This document shows positions 22,696-31,182 of a stretch of DNA of 48,363 nt, one piece after another (position 1 is the stretch's first letter; every line of letters starts with the position of its first letter). The notes under the pieces are model-generated. The model searched no databases, had not been told where the DNA came from, and worked only from the letters and a program-made list of their open reading frames with translations. The translations under genes and the position numbers were made by a program. Source of the stretch: Candidatus Hydrogenedentota bacterium (GTDB lineage Bacteria > Hydrogenedentota > Hydrogenedentia > Hydrogenedentales > CAITNO01); NCBI GenBank assembly GCA_012730045.1, contig JAAYBR010000026.1, positions 1 through 48,363 of the forward strand, written 5' to 3'.

Positions 22696-24972
22696 TCAGC
22701 CCCCCGGCGGGGCGGGGCGGGCGCCGGGCACGGTGCGGACGGTTTCCAGCCGCAGCTCCCCGCGGGGGCCGTCGGCGCGGACGATGAGCACGTCGCGCGG
22801 GGCGCCGGAGAGGTTTTCCAGCGCGAAGCCGCCGTCCGCGGCCGGGGTCACGCGGACGCTGTCCACGCCGAAGCCCAGGCCGCGCGCGGGGTCGAGGTAC
22901 ACGTCGCCGTAGTGGTCGCGGATGCGGTTGCGGGCCTCGGCGGCGGCGCCGTTGCCCCAGTCGTAGATGGTGAACTCGCCGATGCCCTCGCCGTCGCCGC
23001 CCGCCGCGCCGCCGTGGCCGTAGTTCTCCATGGTGAAGCCGTGGTCCGCCGGGCCGAAGAAGGGCCACACCTTCTCCCACAGCCGCTTCGCCCGGGGGTT
23101 TTCCGGGCAGTACATCATGACGAAGGAGGACTTGAGCGCGGCGACGCCCCGCTCGAAAAGCTCCGCCTCGCCGGTGGCGCGGTAGTAGTCGAGGAACAGC
23201 TCGGCGAAGAGGCACTGGCGCGAGTCGTTCCACTCGCCGTCGCAGTTCATGACGCCGAAGCCGCCCAGCGCGGGGATGTGGATGAACGGCGGCTGCCACG
23301 TCTGCTGGAGCATGGACAGCTCGTCCAGGGTGCGCCGCCCCCACGCGAGCCAGCGCGGGTCCCCCGTGGCGCGGTGGGCCGCGAGCAGCGCCTCGGCGGT
23401 CCAGAACATGGAGAAGCTGCACTGCTTGTGCAGGGCGTTGCGGGGGATCTTCTTCCCGACGAACTCGTCGCGGCCCCAGCCGCAGCAGGACCAGAAGGTC
23501 TCGAAGTCCTCCCAGCGGCCCTGGGGCACGGCGTCGGCGAGGAGGGCGTCGAGCGCGCGGAGCGCGGCGTCGCGGTACTTCGCCTTGCCGGTCACGTCGG
23601 CGAGTTTCAGCAGGAAGGTGGCGCTCATGCTGTTCTCCGGCGAGTCGCGCAGGATGTCATGGGGCTTCTGCGTCTCCGGATGCAGCCACGCGGGGAAATA
23701 CCCCCTGTCGTCCTGGAGGGTCAGCAGGCGGTCGCCGTAGGCGCGGGCGTGGTCCAGCAGCCGGGGGTCGGGGTCCAGCTCCCCGTGCCAGCGCAGCATG
23801 AGCAGGCAGGTCCAGCTCGCGTCGAGGACGTGGAACCACTGGTCCGTCACGCCGCGCTCCCAGGGCACGCGGTTGGAGTTCATCCAGCGGCCCGTCGCCC
23901 AGCCCTTCGACCGGTTCACCTTCTTCCCGTCAACCTCCACCTTCTCCATCTCCGTGCCGTAGACGCCGGGGAAGAGGCCGTCGGTCCTGGGCGCGGCGAG
24001 GGCGAGTTCCTTGGTCAGGTTCGCCTTTTCCGCGAGCGCCGCGTCGTTGGTGCGGCGCGCGAAGCGCAGCACGCCGGACGCCCCGCGCAGGGAGGAGAAC
24101 CATGCCTGGTTCCAGATGGAGAGGAACTCGCGCATGTCCACGGGGCCGGGATGGTTGGGCGACTGGGTGACGTTGACGATGAAGGCGGGCGCGCCCACGC
24201 GGCGGCCGTCGAGGTCGAACTCCTGCCACACGGCGTCCTTCCACGTGTCGAAGGCCCACGCGTAGGTGTGGCGGACATAGGCGTCCATGGGCACCGTCAG
24301 CGGCTCGCCCTTTTCAAACAGCGGGTGGCCGTGGCGCCGCCAGAGGAAGCGCGCCGCGTCGTGCCAGGGGTTCACCGGGTCCTCCGGCGCGTCGCGGAGG
24401 GCCGCATAGAAGCCCAATTGCACCGTGCCCGGCCCCAGCACCATGCCGGGCTTCTTCTCGTAGAGCACATGGGTGTAGATGTTCGTAAGCGACATGCCCA
24501 CGGTGAGCGTGCGGCGGGGCGCGTCGAGGTCGAGGAACCACGGGGCGCCCGGCGTCTTGCCGCACAGGTCGAGGTCGGGAATGAGGGTCAGCACGCGCCC
24601 GCCCTTCGCGGCGATCAGCGCGGGCGACCGGAACACATGCTGCGCGGCGCAGTCGCCGTCGCGCGGCGAGAGGTGGGGCGTCCACCAGAAGTCCGGGCCG
24701 AAAAGCGCCTCCACCGGCACCGACAGCTCGTCCAGCGGCGTTTCGCGGTCCGGCGCCCAGGTCAGGCGCACGTGCCGCCACGCGCCATCCACCACGTCGG
24801 ACACTTCCACCGCCGGCGCGCCCAGCGCCTCCGGCGCGGGCCAGGCCGCGCGCGCCACCGGTTCGCCGTCCACCGAGAACACCCCCGTCGCCGCGTCTAT
24901 TGCGAGGGGTTCCGCCCCCGCCCCCGCCGCCGCGCACAGCAGCGCCGCCGCCAGCATTCCGTACCGCTCCAT
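22696..24972 (-). CDS. Secreted protein with six-hairpin (alpha/alpha toroid) glycosidase-like fold
   Basis: A 758-residue exported protein: the signal peptide MERYGMLAAALLCAAAGAGA should be cleaved near residue 20. The N-terminal ~230 residues look like a beta-sandwich. The rest has repeated helix pairs of an alpha/alpha toroid as in glycosidases and lyases of the six-hairpin superfamily (WTCLLMLRWHGELDPD, ENSMSATFLLKLADVTGKAKYRD, QCSFSMFWTAEALLAAHRATGD, QCLFAELFLDYYRATGE). I cannot assign a CAZy family or catalytic residues. The start at 24972 has AAGGG upstream; a TTG or in-frame extension to 25077 is not supported. Its setting among sulfatases and other secreted glycan enzymes suggests action on polysaccharide-derived sugars (inference). 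Confidence 0.65.
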   Translation of the reverse strand: MERYGMLAAALLCAAAGAGAEPLAIDAATGVFSVDGEPVARAAWPAPEALGAPAVEVSDVVDGAWRHVRLTWAPDRETPLDELSVPVEALFGPDFWWTPHLSPRDGDCAAQHVFRSPALIAAKGGRVLTLIPDLDLCGKTPGAPWFLDLDAPRRTLTVGMSLTNIYTHVLYEKKPGMVLGPGTVQLGFYAALRDAPEDPVNPWHDAARFLWRRHGHPLFEKGEPLTVPMDAYVRHTYAWAFDTWKDAVWQEFDLDGRRVGAPAFIVNVTQSPNHPGPVDMREFLSIWNQAWFSSLRGASGVLRFARRTNDAALAEKANLTKELALAAPRTDGLFPGVYGTEMEKVEVDGKKVNRSKGWATGRWMNSNRVPWERGVTDQWFHVLDASWTCLLMLRWHGELDPDPRLLDHARAYGDRLLTLQDDRGYFPAWLHPETQKPHDILRDSPENSMSATFLLKLADVTGKAKYRDAALRALDALLADAVPQGRWEDFETFWSCCGWGRDEFVGKKIPRNALHKQCSFSMFWTAEALLAAHRATGDPRWLAWGRRTLDELSMLQQTWQPPFIHIPALGGFGVMNCDGEWNDSRQCLFAELFLDYYRATGEAELFERGVAALKSSFVMMYCPENPRAKRLWEKVWPFFGPADHGFTMENYGHGGAAGGDGEGIGEFTIYDWGNGAAAEARNRIRDHYGDVYLDPARGLGFGVDSVRVTPAADGGFALENLSGAPRDVLIVRADGPRGELRLETVRTVPGARPAPPGG

Positions 24973-25161
24973 GACAACCCTTCCCGGGAGGCGGGTTCCG
25001 CCGGCTCCCGGCGGGCCGGCGCGCCAGAGGCCTCCCGGGGTCCATCTTTGCCCGAACGCCCCCCGGGGTTCAACCATCCGCCGTTCCGGCCCGGCGTTTT
25101 CCAGCGGCGCGGCGGCGGTGGATACTCCGCGCCGGGAGAGGGGGCACTCCGGAGGCCCCCA

Positions 25162-25467
25162 ATGACCAGGGAAGACGCGCCCGTGTTTGTGCGGAAGATC
25201 ATCAAGACCAGCGGCGACATGTGGATGAAGGGCTGGGCCGAGGCGAACGGCGGCAACATCAGCCTGCGCCTGAGGCCGGAGAAGACGGGCGACCTGTCGG
25301 CCTTCGGCCTCATTGACATGGCGGACAAGGCCGCGCTTGCATGTTCGGATTCTGCTTCCCCTTCGGGGGCATTTGCCCTGAAAAGCCTCGCGGACGGGCG
25401 GCGAACCCTCGTTGGCGCCATCATGGGACTCGCGACGTCGGCCCCAGTTTGCCTTTGTCTGCCCTAG
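25162..25467 (+). pseudogene. rhaD: Truncated rhamnulose-1-phosphate aldolase (RhaD-like) remnant
   Basis: The first ~50 codons match the start of class II aldolases of the RhaD type: VRKIIKTSGDMWMKGWAEANGGNISLRL is characteristic of rhamnulose-1-phosphate aldolase, which normally has about 270 residues and its zinc histidines further on. After about codon 55 the similarity stops and a composition-odd tail (SDSASPSGAFALKSL...) runs to a stop at 25467, overlapping the end of the convergent barrel gene. No zinc site can be present. ATG 25162 has GGAGG upstream, so the original start seems intact. The rest of the gene was lost by deletion or rearrangement near 25330, or the assembly is wrong there. 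It indicates that rhamnose catabolism existed in this lineage. Confidence 0.65.
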
Positions 25468-26801
25468 AAGTACCAGGTGAGGGTGGCCTGGATGTAGTCG
25501 TCCTTGCGGACGAAGGTGAGGAGGTCGTCGGCGGGGACGTTGCTGAAGATGCGCATCTCGACGCTGAGTTTCCAGTCCTCGCCGAGGCGGCGCTCGCCCT
25601 CGAGGCCGAAGGCGAGGGCGGCGGACTCCAGGTCCACGAACACGCCGCCGAGGAGCGAGGTGCTCTGGACGTCGTTGAGGGCGAGGCGGCCGCCGAGGAA
25701 GAGGTCGTTCTGGAAGTTGGTGAGGGCCTCCTTGCCGCGGCTGTCCCAGTTGTACTCGAGCAGGGTGCCGAGGTCGGCGCCGGTGCCGAAAATCCCGCCG
25801 AAGGTGTACTCAAACCCGGCGCAGACGGCGCCGTAGTCCTTGTTCATCCCCGTGCGGTAGATGCTTTCGGCCTTCCAGATCCAGTTGCCCGCGGTGTACT
25901 GGACGTCGAGCCCGGTCTGGTCTATCTGGTCGTAGTAGGGGATGAGCCGCGCGAAGGGCAGGGAGAGGAAGAGGCGGGTGAGGCGCGAGTTGATGTTCGC
26001 GCCGGACCAGCTGGAGTAGGGGGAGCCGGGGGTCAGGCGGATGGGGCCGATCTCGGGCACGTAGCGGTGGTCGCGGCTGGTGCCGTGGAAATGCGAGAGG
26101 CCGAAGTCCCAGCTTCCGATGTAGTGGGCGTAGCGGACCGCGAAGTCCTGGTTCCACTCCTCCGCGCCGGACTCGTACAGCGGCTCGTGATGCATGGGCA
26201 CGGGGGTGCGGAAGCGGCCGTGCCGCCCGGTGAGGGTGCGCCCGCGGAAGTAGGGGAGCCAGAAGAGGTCGAGGGTGCCCCAGGGGTTGATCCAGGCGAA
26301 GTTGGCCATGGGCTGGCCGAGCTTCTCATCGCCCGTGAGCGCCTCGATGGTGTCACGCTGGTTGATGACGTCCACGAGGCGCTGGGACTCGGCGACGCCC
26401 CAGTGGACCTTCCGCAGGCCGAGGCGCAGCTCCCAGCGGGGGGCGGCCTTCTGCCAGTAGAGCTCGCGCAGGTCGGCGTGGGTGCGCCAGTTGTCGTGCT
26501 GGTCGAGCCGCCCGAAGGGCGTGAAGACCAGGCTCTGGCCGCTGTCGGGCCACTCGTGGACCCAGGTGGCCGTGCCCGAGAGGGAGAGGTTGGTGTGGCC
26601 GGACTGGTCGCCGTCGCGGGGGTCGTCCAGAAACACGCGGGACTCGCCGGACAGGCTTCCGGTCCAGTCTCCCGCCCCGGCGGCCGCGCAGACGGCGCAC
26701 AGAAGCAGGAAAACCGCCCCCAGGGGGAGGGGGCGGCTGAAAAGGGTCAGGGGGCGGACGGTTCCCGGGTCACCGCACGTTCTTGAGGCTGTTCTGGTCA
26801 A
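25464..26801 (-). CDS. Outer-membrane beta-barrel protein of an RND exporter operon
   Basis: About 445 residues with a leader (LPLGAVFLLLCAVCAAAGA) followed by sequence rich in alternating aromatic and polar strands, and a C-terminal WYF ending typical of outer-membrane barrels recognised by BamA. It resembles DUF1302-type or alginate-export-like barrel proteins in length and strand pattern, but I cannot fix the family. It is the third gene after an RND exporter and a LolA-like periplasmic protein. Start is uncertain: TTG at 26801 overlaps the LolA-like gene by 32 bases; no in-frame ATG or GTG precedes the leader. Function inferred from context: outer-membrane exit or acceptor for a lipid or hydrophobic compound moved by the exporter. 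Confidence 0.7.
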   Translation of the reverse strand: MTRTASRTCGDPGTVRPLTLFSRPLPLGAVFLLLCAVCAAAGAGDWTGSLSGESRVFLDDPRDGDQSGHTNLSLSGTATWVHEWPDSGQSLVFTPFGRLDQHDNWRTHADLRELYWQKAAPRWELRLGLRKVHWGVAESQRLVDVINQRDTIEALTGDEKLGQPMANFAWINPWGTLDLFWLPYFRGRTLTGRHGRFRTPVPMHHEPLYESGAEEWNQDFAVRYAHYIGSWDFGLSHFHGTSRDHRYVPEIGPIRLTPGSPYSSWSGANINSRLTRLFLSLPFARLIPYYDQIDQTGLDVQYTAGNWIWKAESIYRTGMNKDYGAVCAGFEYTFGGIFGTGADLGTLLEYNWDSRGKEALTNFQNDLFLGGRLALNDVQSTSLLGGVFVDLESAALAFGLEGERRLGEDWKLSVEMRIFSNVPADDLLTFVRKDDYIQATLTWYF

Positions 26802-27579
26802 AGTCGCGCTCCGTCAGTCCCGTCCGGAACTGGTAGTTCTTCCATTCGAGGAGGGTGGACTTGCCGGTCTGGTGGTTCACCATCTCCATCCGGCCGGGCC
26901 GCCAGTTTTTCTCCTGGTGGAGTTTGTACTCGGTCATGGAGAGGGTTTTCAAGAGGGTTTCCTTGCGGTCGTAGTACTCGACCTTGGGGATGCAGTGGGT
27001 TCCCTGCTCCATCCAGACGACCTGCCTGGAGTAGCCGGAGGCCTTGTTCACGGGGTAGCGCTCGAACACGTCGCAGGGCTTGCCGCCGACCTCCTCCTCG
27101 CGCAGGTGCTTGTAGGTGAACTTCTCGAGGCGCTGGCTGGCCATGTCCTCGAAGGCGAACTCGCTGCCCATGAACGGGCCCGACTGGCCGCCGCCCGCGA
27201 TGCGCTTCACCCGGTTGACCGCGGGCAGGAAAAGCCACTGCTCGTCCTCCTTGTCCGCGTAGGCATAGGTGAGCAGCGCGGTGCCGCGGACATCCTTGGG
27301 CGTGTCGAACACGACCAGCGCGCGCGTGCTGCCGTCGGGCATCTCAAGGGACTTGATGCGCAGCTCGCGGCTCGTCGCCTCGTTGTTCCGGTTGCGCAGG
27401 GTCATCACCAGCTCGGAGCTGGTGTCGCCGTAGCCCTTGTCGGCCTCAGAGGCCTCGGTGGCGATGCGCAGGCCCTTCTCCTCGGGGGTTTCGGCGGCGC
27501 CGGCCAGGGGGAGCAGCGCGATCAGCGCGGCGGCGAGGGCGGCCAGGCTAGGCCTCGGCGACAATGACCATTTTTTCAT
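26770..27579 (-). CDS. LolA-like outer-membrane lipoprotein-sorting family protein
   Basis: A 269-residue periplasmic protein with a signal peptide (PSLAALAAALIALLPLAGAA). The mature part fits the COG2834 / LolA-like superfamily that occurs beside MMPL exporters: MTLRNRNNEATSRELRIKSLE, VVFDTPKDVRGTALLTYAY, EDEQWLFLPAVNRVKRI, GSEFAFEDM and a late YEL-type strand set. The fold is a half-barrel that carries lipid in a hydrophobic groove. GAAGGAAA precedes ATG 27579. It overlaps the upstream exporter gene by 32 bases and the downstream barrel gene by about 32 bases, so the three are translated from one message. It probably ferries a lipid or other hydrophobic cargo from the exporter to the outer-membrane barrel (inference). 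Confidence 0.85.
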   Translation of the reverse strand: MKKWSLSPRPSLAALAAALIALLPLAGAAETPEEKGLRIATEASEADKGYGDTSSELVMTLRNRNNEATSRELRIKSLEMPDGSTRALVVFDTPKDVRGTALLTYAYADKEDEQWLFLPAVNRVKRIAGGGQSGPFMGSEFAFEDMASQRLEKFTYKHLREEEVGGKPCDVFERYPVNKASGYSRQVVWMEQGTHCIPKVEYYDRKETLLKTLSMTEYKLHQEKNWRPGRMEMVNHQTGKSTLLEWKNYQFRTGLTERDFDQNSLKNVR

Positions 27580-29932
27580 CGGCGGTTTCCTTCTCTTCGG
27601 CGTCGTCCTTCCCGTTGTCCCCGTCGGCGATGAGGAGCATTCCGGGAAGCATGACAAGGTTGGCGATCAGGGACGAGATGATGACCACGGTGCTGAGCAC
27701 GCCCATGTTGTCGCAGAACATCATGGGGGACAGGGTGAGGACGCCGAACCCGGAGACGAGCACGACGGCGTTGGTCCACAGGGGCACGCCCACGCAGGAG
27801 TAGGCGTAGCGGACGCTCTGGCGCGCGGAGAGGCCGGCCTCCTGGTGCGCGCGCAGGTATTTGCTCATGAAGTGGATCGTGTTGTCCACGATGATGCCGA
27901 TGGTCATGGAGACGATGGTGGTCATGCTGAAGTTCATGTCCCAGCCCATCAGGCCCCAGAGGCCGAGGCCCACCGCCATGGGCGCGATGTTGGGGAAGAT
28001 GGCGAGGATGCCCATGCGCAGGGAGCGCAGGGAGACGATCAGCGCCAGGATCACGAGGACCAGGGAGAGCGGCGCGCTGACCATCATGCTCCGGATCATG
28101 GACCGGGAGATTTCGCAGAACATGACGGACGGCCCGATGGCGTCGCTGTACATGCCCGCGGGCAGGTTGGCCCGCTGCCACTCCTGCGCCCGGTCAATGA
28201 GCACCGCCATCTTTTCCGAGGGCAGGTTGGCCGTCGTCACGATGAGGCGCGTCGCGGACTTGTCCACGTTGATCTCGGTGTTGAGGTCAATGCCCATGGG
28301 CAGGGACATCTCGTAGAGCAGCAGGTACTGCGCGGCCAGCTCGCGGCTCTCCGGCAGCCGGTACATGGCCGGGTCGTCCCCGTTCATGCTCCGGTTCACC
28401 CGCTTGAGCGTGTCCACCACCGTGCCCACCTGCACCACCCCCTCCTGCGCCCGCAGCCAGTTGGCGAAGGTGTCCACGTTTGCCAGGTATTCGGGGTCGC
28501 TCACGCCGTCGCTCTCGCCCGCCTTCAGGCTGAAGGCCACCTGGTAGATGCCCGTCAGGTTCTCCATCAGGTACTGCGTGTTCTTCCGGATCGGGTAGTC
28601 CTCCTCGAACCACTCGGCGAACTGGTTGTTGATGTGGATGCTGGGCACAAAGGCGCCGAAGAAGATGCCCACGGCGGCCAGCGAGACGACCAGCGGCGTC
28701 TTCCAGCGGATGACCAGGCCCGCCATGACGGACATGGCCCGCTGCATCCGCTCGTCGCGGGTGCTCGCCTTCACGCGGAACGGCATCACCGCCAGCAGCG
28801 GCGGCAGCAGCAGCACGGCGAGGAGCCACGCGATGGCCACGCCCAGGCTCACCGTGTTGCCCATGAGCTGGACCGGCGGCGACGAGTTGAAGTTCATGCT
28901 CAGGAAGCCGATGACCGTCGTGAAGCTCGTGAGGAACACGGCGTTCATGTTGATGCGCATGCTCTCGACAATGGCCGCGTTCCGGCCCATGCCCTCGCGG
29001 AGGTTGTGCTGCGTCGCCATGATGATGTGGACGCAGTCCGCCACCGCCAGCGTCAGGATGATGAGCGGCGCGGGGGTCACGGGGCCGGAGATGTGGTAGC
29101 CCATCCACGACACGATGCCCACCGAGGTGGCGGTCGAAAGGAGGACAATCAGGGAGACCGCCCCCATGAGCCAGGCGGACTGGAGCATGACATACATCAT
29201 GAACATCAGCACGACCAGCATCACCGGCACCAGCGTGGTCAGGTCGTGCAGCGTGGCCTGGTAAAACGCGTCGTTCAGCGGGATGAGCCCCGTCAGGGCA
29301 ATCTCCACCCCGGGGTGGTCCCCAATGATCCGCGCGGCGAGCGCCTCCGCCTCCGCCGTCAGCTCCGCCCCCCGGTTCTTCCCGTCCTCCGGGATGTGCA
29401 CCGTCAGGTTCACCCCCGTCACCGGGCTCCCCGGCTTCACCAGCCGGTTCAGCAGGAGCGGCTCGTTCAGCGCCGTTTCCTTCGCCTTGGCCAGCGCCTC
29501 GTCGCTCATCTCCGCCGGGTTCACCACCAGCGGCTGCACCCGCAGCTCGTCCCCCTCGGAGGAGACGTACTGGAAATTGGTCACCGAGTCCACCCGGAGC
29601 ACGTGCGGCAGCTGCCACGCCGCCTCCGTCAGCTCGCCCAGGGCGGTCAGCGTCTCCCGGTCAAAGACCTCCCCGGACTTCGCCGTCACAATGAAGAAAA
29701 GCGTCTCGTCCTTCGTGTAGGCGTTCTGAAGCGCCTCGTAGTCGAGCAGTTTCGGGTCGTCGTGGGAGAAGAACACCCGGTAGTCGTTGTCCAGCACGAA
29801 ATACCGGAACCCGTAGCACGTGACGGCCGACGCCAGAAGCACGGTGATGATGATGGGCCAGCGCCACCGCAGCACCCACTGGGCATAACGGATGGTGAGT
29901 GCTTCGGCCCGCAGTTCAATGCTTTTCGACAA
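27548..29932 (-). CDS. MMPL/RND-superfamily exporter
   Basis: A 794-residue inner-membrane protein with the two-fold repeat of MMPL transporters: one membrane helix (PIIITVLLASAVTCYGF) then a periplasmic domain, a five-helix block (about residues 225-400), a second single helix, a second periplasmic domain and a second five-helix block (about 615-780). The periplasmic segments carry the HpnN-like patterns DNDYRVFFSHDDP and INNQFAEWFEEDYP. Such pumps use the proton gradient to move lipids and hydrophobic molecules. The start codon is TTG at 29932 with GAGGGA upstream. It leads an operon with a LolA-like protein and a barrel protein, giving a full inner-to-outer membrane path. The substrate is unknown; hopanoids or other lipids are possibilities. 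Confidence 0.9.
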   Translation of the reverse strand: MSKSIELRAEALTIRYAQWVLRWRWPIIITVLLASAVTCYGFRYFVLDNDYRVFFSHDDPKLLDYEALQNAYTKDETLFFIVTAKSGEVFDRETLTALGELTEAAWQLPHVLRVDSVTNFQYVSSEGDELRVQPLVVNPAEMSDEALAKAKETALNEPLLLNRLVKPGSPVTGVNLTVHIPEDGKNRGAELTAEAEALAARIIGDHPGVEIALTGLIPLNDAFYQATLHDLTTLVPVMLVVLMFMMYVMLQSAWLMGAVSLIVLLSTATSVGIVSWMGYHISGPVTPAPLIILTLAVADCVHIIMATQHNLREGMGRNAAIVESMRINMNAVFLTSFTTVIGFLSMNFNSSPPVQLMGNTVSLGVAIAWLLAVLLLPPLLAVMPFRVKASTRDERMQRAMSVMAGLVIRWKTPLVVSLAAVGIFFGAFVPSIHINNQFAEWFEEDYPIRKNTQYLMENLTGIYQVAFSLKAGESDGVSDPEYLANVDTFANWLRAQEGVVQVGTVVDTLKRVNRSMNGDDPAMYRLPESRELAAQYLLLYEMSLPMGIDLNTEINVDKSATRLIVTTANLPSEKMAVLIDRAQEWQRANLPAGMYSDAIGPSVMFCEISRSMIRSMMVSAPLSLVLVILALIVSLRSLRMGILAIFPNIAPMAVGLGLWGLMGWDMNFSMTTIVSMTIGIIVDNTIHFMSKYLRAHQEAGLSARQSVRYAYSCVGVPLWTNAVVLVSGFGVLTLSPMMFCDNMGVLSTVVIISSLIANLVMLPGMLLIADGDNGKDDAEEKETADEKMVIVAEA

Positions 29933-30239
29933 AACAGGTTCCCTCTCTCAACACTTTCCCGGACAAGTCCCCGCGCAAAGCGGGGTTCCGGGGGCTCGGC
30001 CGTCCGGCCCACCAAGGGGGGTGGGTATTATGGCACACTTTCCCGGGGCGTTTCCCGCACGCGGAATCCGGCCCGTGCGGCGGCCTCTCTCACCCCCCCC
30101 CTCTCCAATTACCAGCGACTCCCAATAATGTCACCGCCAAAGACCGGGAACGTCCCGCGCCGGCGGCGAGTTTGCGCGGGTTCCGCCCTGCCCGGTATCC
30201 TGTGGGGCCCGGCGATGCGGCCGGCACCCCAAGGGCTTG
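29933..30239. other. Gene-free divergent region with a small hairpin
   Basis: A CCCCGC/GCGGGG hairpin with a GCAAA loop lies at 29969-29985. A possible minus-strand -10 (CATAAT, 30032-30027) sits upstream of the exporter, without a recognisable -35. Nothing else is supported. Confidence 0.4.
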
Positions 30240-30814
30240 ATGAGCATGGTGTTCCCCCCCGACCGAGACGAAGCATCCCCCGGCAGGCGGCGCGAGGCCC
30301 TCTGGCTCGCCCTCATCCTGGTGCTGGCGGCCCTGCTGCGCGTCTGGTACCTCGCCGAGGTGGTCCGCGCCCCGGATTTCACCGCCCTGCGCCAGGACAT
30401 GGAGGTGCAGGACTACCAGGCCCGCGCCATGCTCAGCGGCAACTGGACCCCGCCAACGCCGAACTGATGAACGGCCTCGGGTGGCGCCACGACCGCGCCG
30501 GGAACGCGGAAAAGGCCCTCCACTGGTACGGGCGCGCCCTCGACACCGCCCCCCGCTACGCCCGCGCGCGCCTCAACCGCGCCGGCCTGCACCTGCGCGC
30601 GGGAAGGCTGGACGAGGCGGAGCGCGACGCCCGCGAGGCCGTCGCCGCCGCGCCCAACGCGCCGCAGACCCGCCACGCCCTCGGCGAGGTCCTCGCCGCG
30701 CGCGGCGACACGGAGGGCGCGCGCGCCGCCTTTGGGGACGCCCTGGCCCTCTCCCCGGATTTCGCCCCGTCCCGGGCCGCGCTGGACGCGCTCCCCCCCG
30801 CCCCCGCAATGTAA
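30240..30814 (+). pseudogene. Glycosyltransferase-39/TPR gene with internal deletion and frameshift
   Basis: The first ~70 codons (30240-30467) read like the start of a GT39/ArnT-type membrane glycosyltransferase: a basic stretch, one membrane helix (ALWLALILVLAALLRVWYLAEVV), then QDYQARAMLSGNWTPP, the usual lead-in to the first catalytic loop. The frame then ends at 30467. From 30432 another frame continues to 30814 with three clear TPR units (NAELMNGLGWRHDRAGNAEKAL, ARARLNRAGLHLRAGRLDEAE, TRHALGEVLAARGDTEGARAAF). Proteins that join a GT39 head to a TPR tail are known, so this looks like one gene that lost its middle. The junction is at CTGGACCCCGCC (30443-30454), which makes sense in both frames. 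An assembly error is the alternative. Confidence 0.6.
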
Positions 30815-30829
30815 CGTGGACATTACATT
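30808..30829. promoter_or_regulatory. Inverted repeat AATGTAA-N8-TTACATT
   Basis: A perfect 7-base inverted repeat (30808-30814 and 30823-30829) overlaps the stop of the TPR remnant and lies about 60 bases before the XRE gene. It could be an operator; its AT-rich arms make it weak as a terminator. Confidence 0.4.
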
Positions 30830-30849
30830 GCTATGTATGACACTTATCC

Positions 30850-30886
30850 TTGATTCTCGCCGCCTGTTGTGGTAAATTAAACCACA
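30850..30886 (+). promoter_or_regulatory. Promoter of the XRE gene with overlapping operator-like palindrome
   Basis: TTGATT (30850-30855), a 17-base spacer and TAAATT (30873-30878) form a good promoter. Transcription would begin at about 30885, right at ATG 30886. The palindrome TGTGGT-N7-ACCACA (30868-30873 and 30881-30886) spans the -10 box and the start site, so a protein bound there would block RNA polymerase. Confidence 0.6.
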
Positions 30887-31113
30887 TGAAGTCCCGCTAT
30901 GTAGTAGAGAATAATGTCCGGAAGTATCGGCTGGAGGCGGGGAAGACCCAGACCGCGCTGGCCGCCGAGGTCGGCGTGTCGCGCCAGACCATCATCACCA
31001 TTGAGCAGCGCCCGGTGGACGCCTCCCTCTCCCTCGGACTCCGGATCGCCCGGGCCCTCGCGCGGCCCGTGGAGGAGGTTTTTCTGCTCGACGGAAAATT
31101 CGGCGGAAAATGA
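30886..31113 (+). CDS. Small XRE-family helix-turn-helix regulator
   Basis: A 75-residue DNA-binding protein made almost entirely of one XRE/Cro-type HTH: NVRKYRLEAGKTQTALAAEVGVSRQTIITIEQ, then LSLGLRIARALARPVEEVF. It is like the short YgzD-type regulators. No Shine-Dalgarno precedes ATG 30886, and the promoter placement predicts a leaderless transcript. A palindrome over the -10 box and start codon is a natural site for autorepression by this dimeric protein (inference). The surrounding 70 bases are clearly more AT-rich than the flanking genes, which may mark acquisition by transfer. There is no obvious target gene or toxin/antitoxin partner next to it; two terminator hairpins follow. Confidence 0.9.
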   Translation: MKSRYVVENNVRKYRLEAGKTQTALAAEVGVSRQTIITIEQRPVDASLSLGLRIARALARPVEEVFLLDGKFGGK

Positions 31114-31114
31114 C

Positions 31115-31170
31115 CCGCCCCGCTCAGGGGCGGTTTCATCCGGCCCGGCACCCTGTCCGGGCCGTCTTTC
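31115..31170. terminator. Pair of hairpin terminators between convergent genes
   Basis: Hairpin 1: CCGCCCC / GGGGCGG at 31115-31133, followed by TTTC. Hairpin 2: GGCCCGG / CCGGGCC at about 31142-31163, followed by TCTTTC. They lie just after the XRE stop and before the end of the convergent DUF4091 gene. Confidence 0.65.
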
Positions 31171-31182
31171 ACAGGGGCCGGA

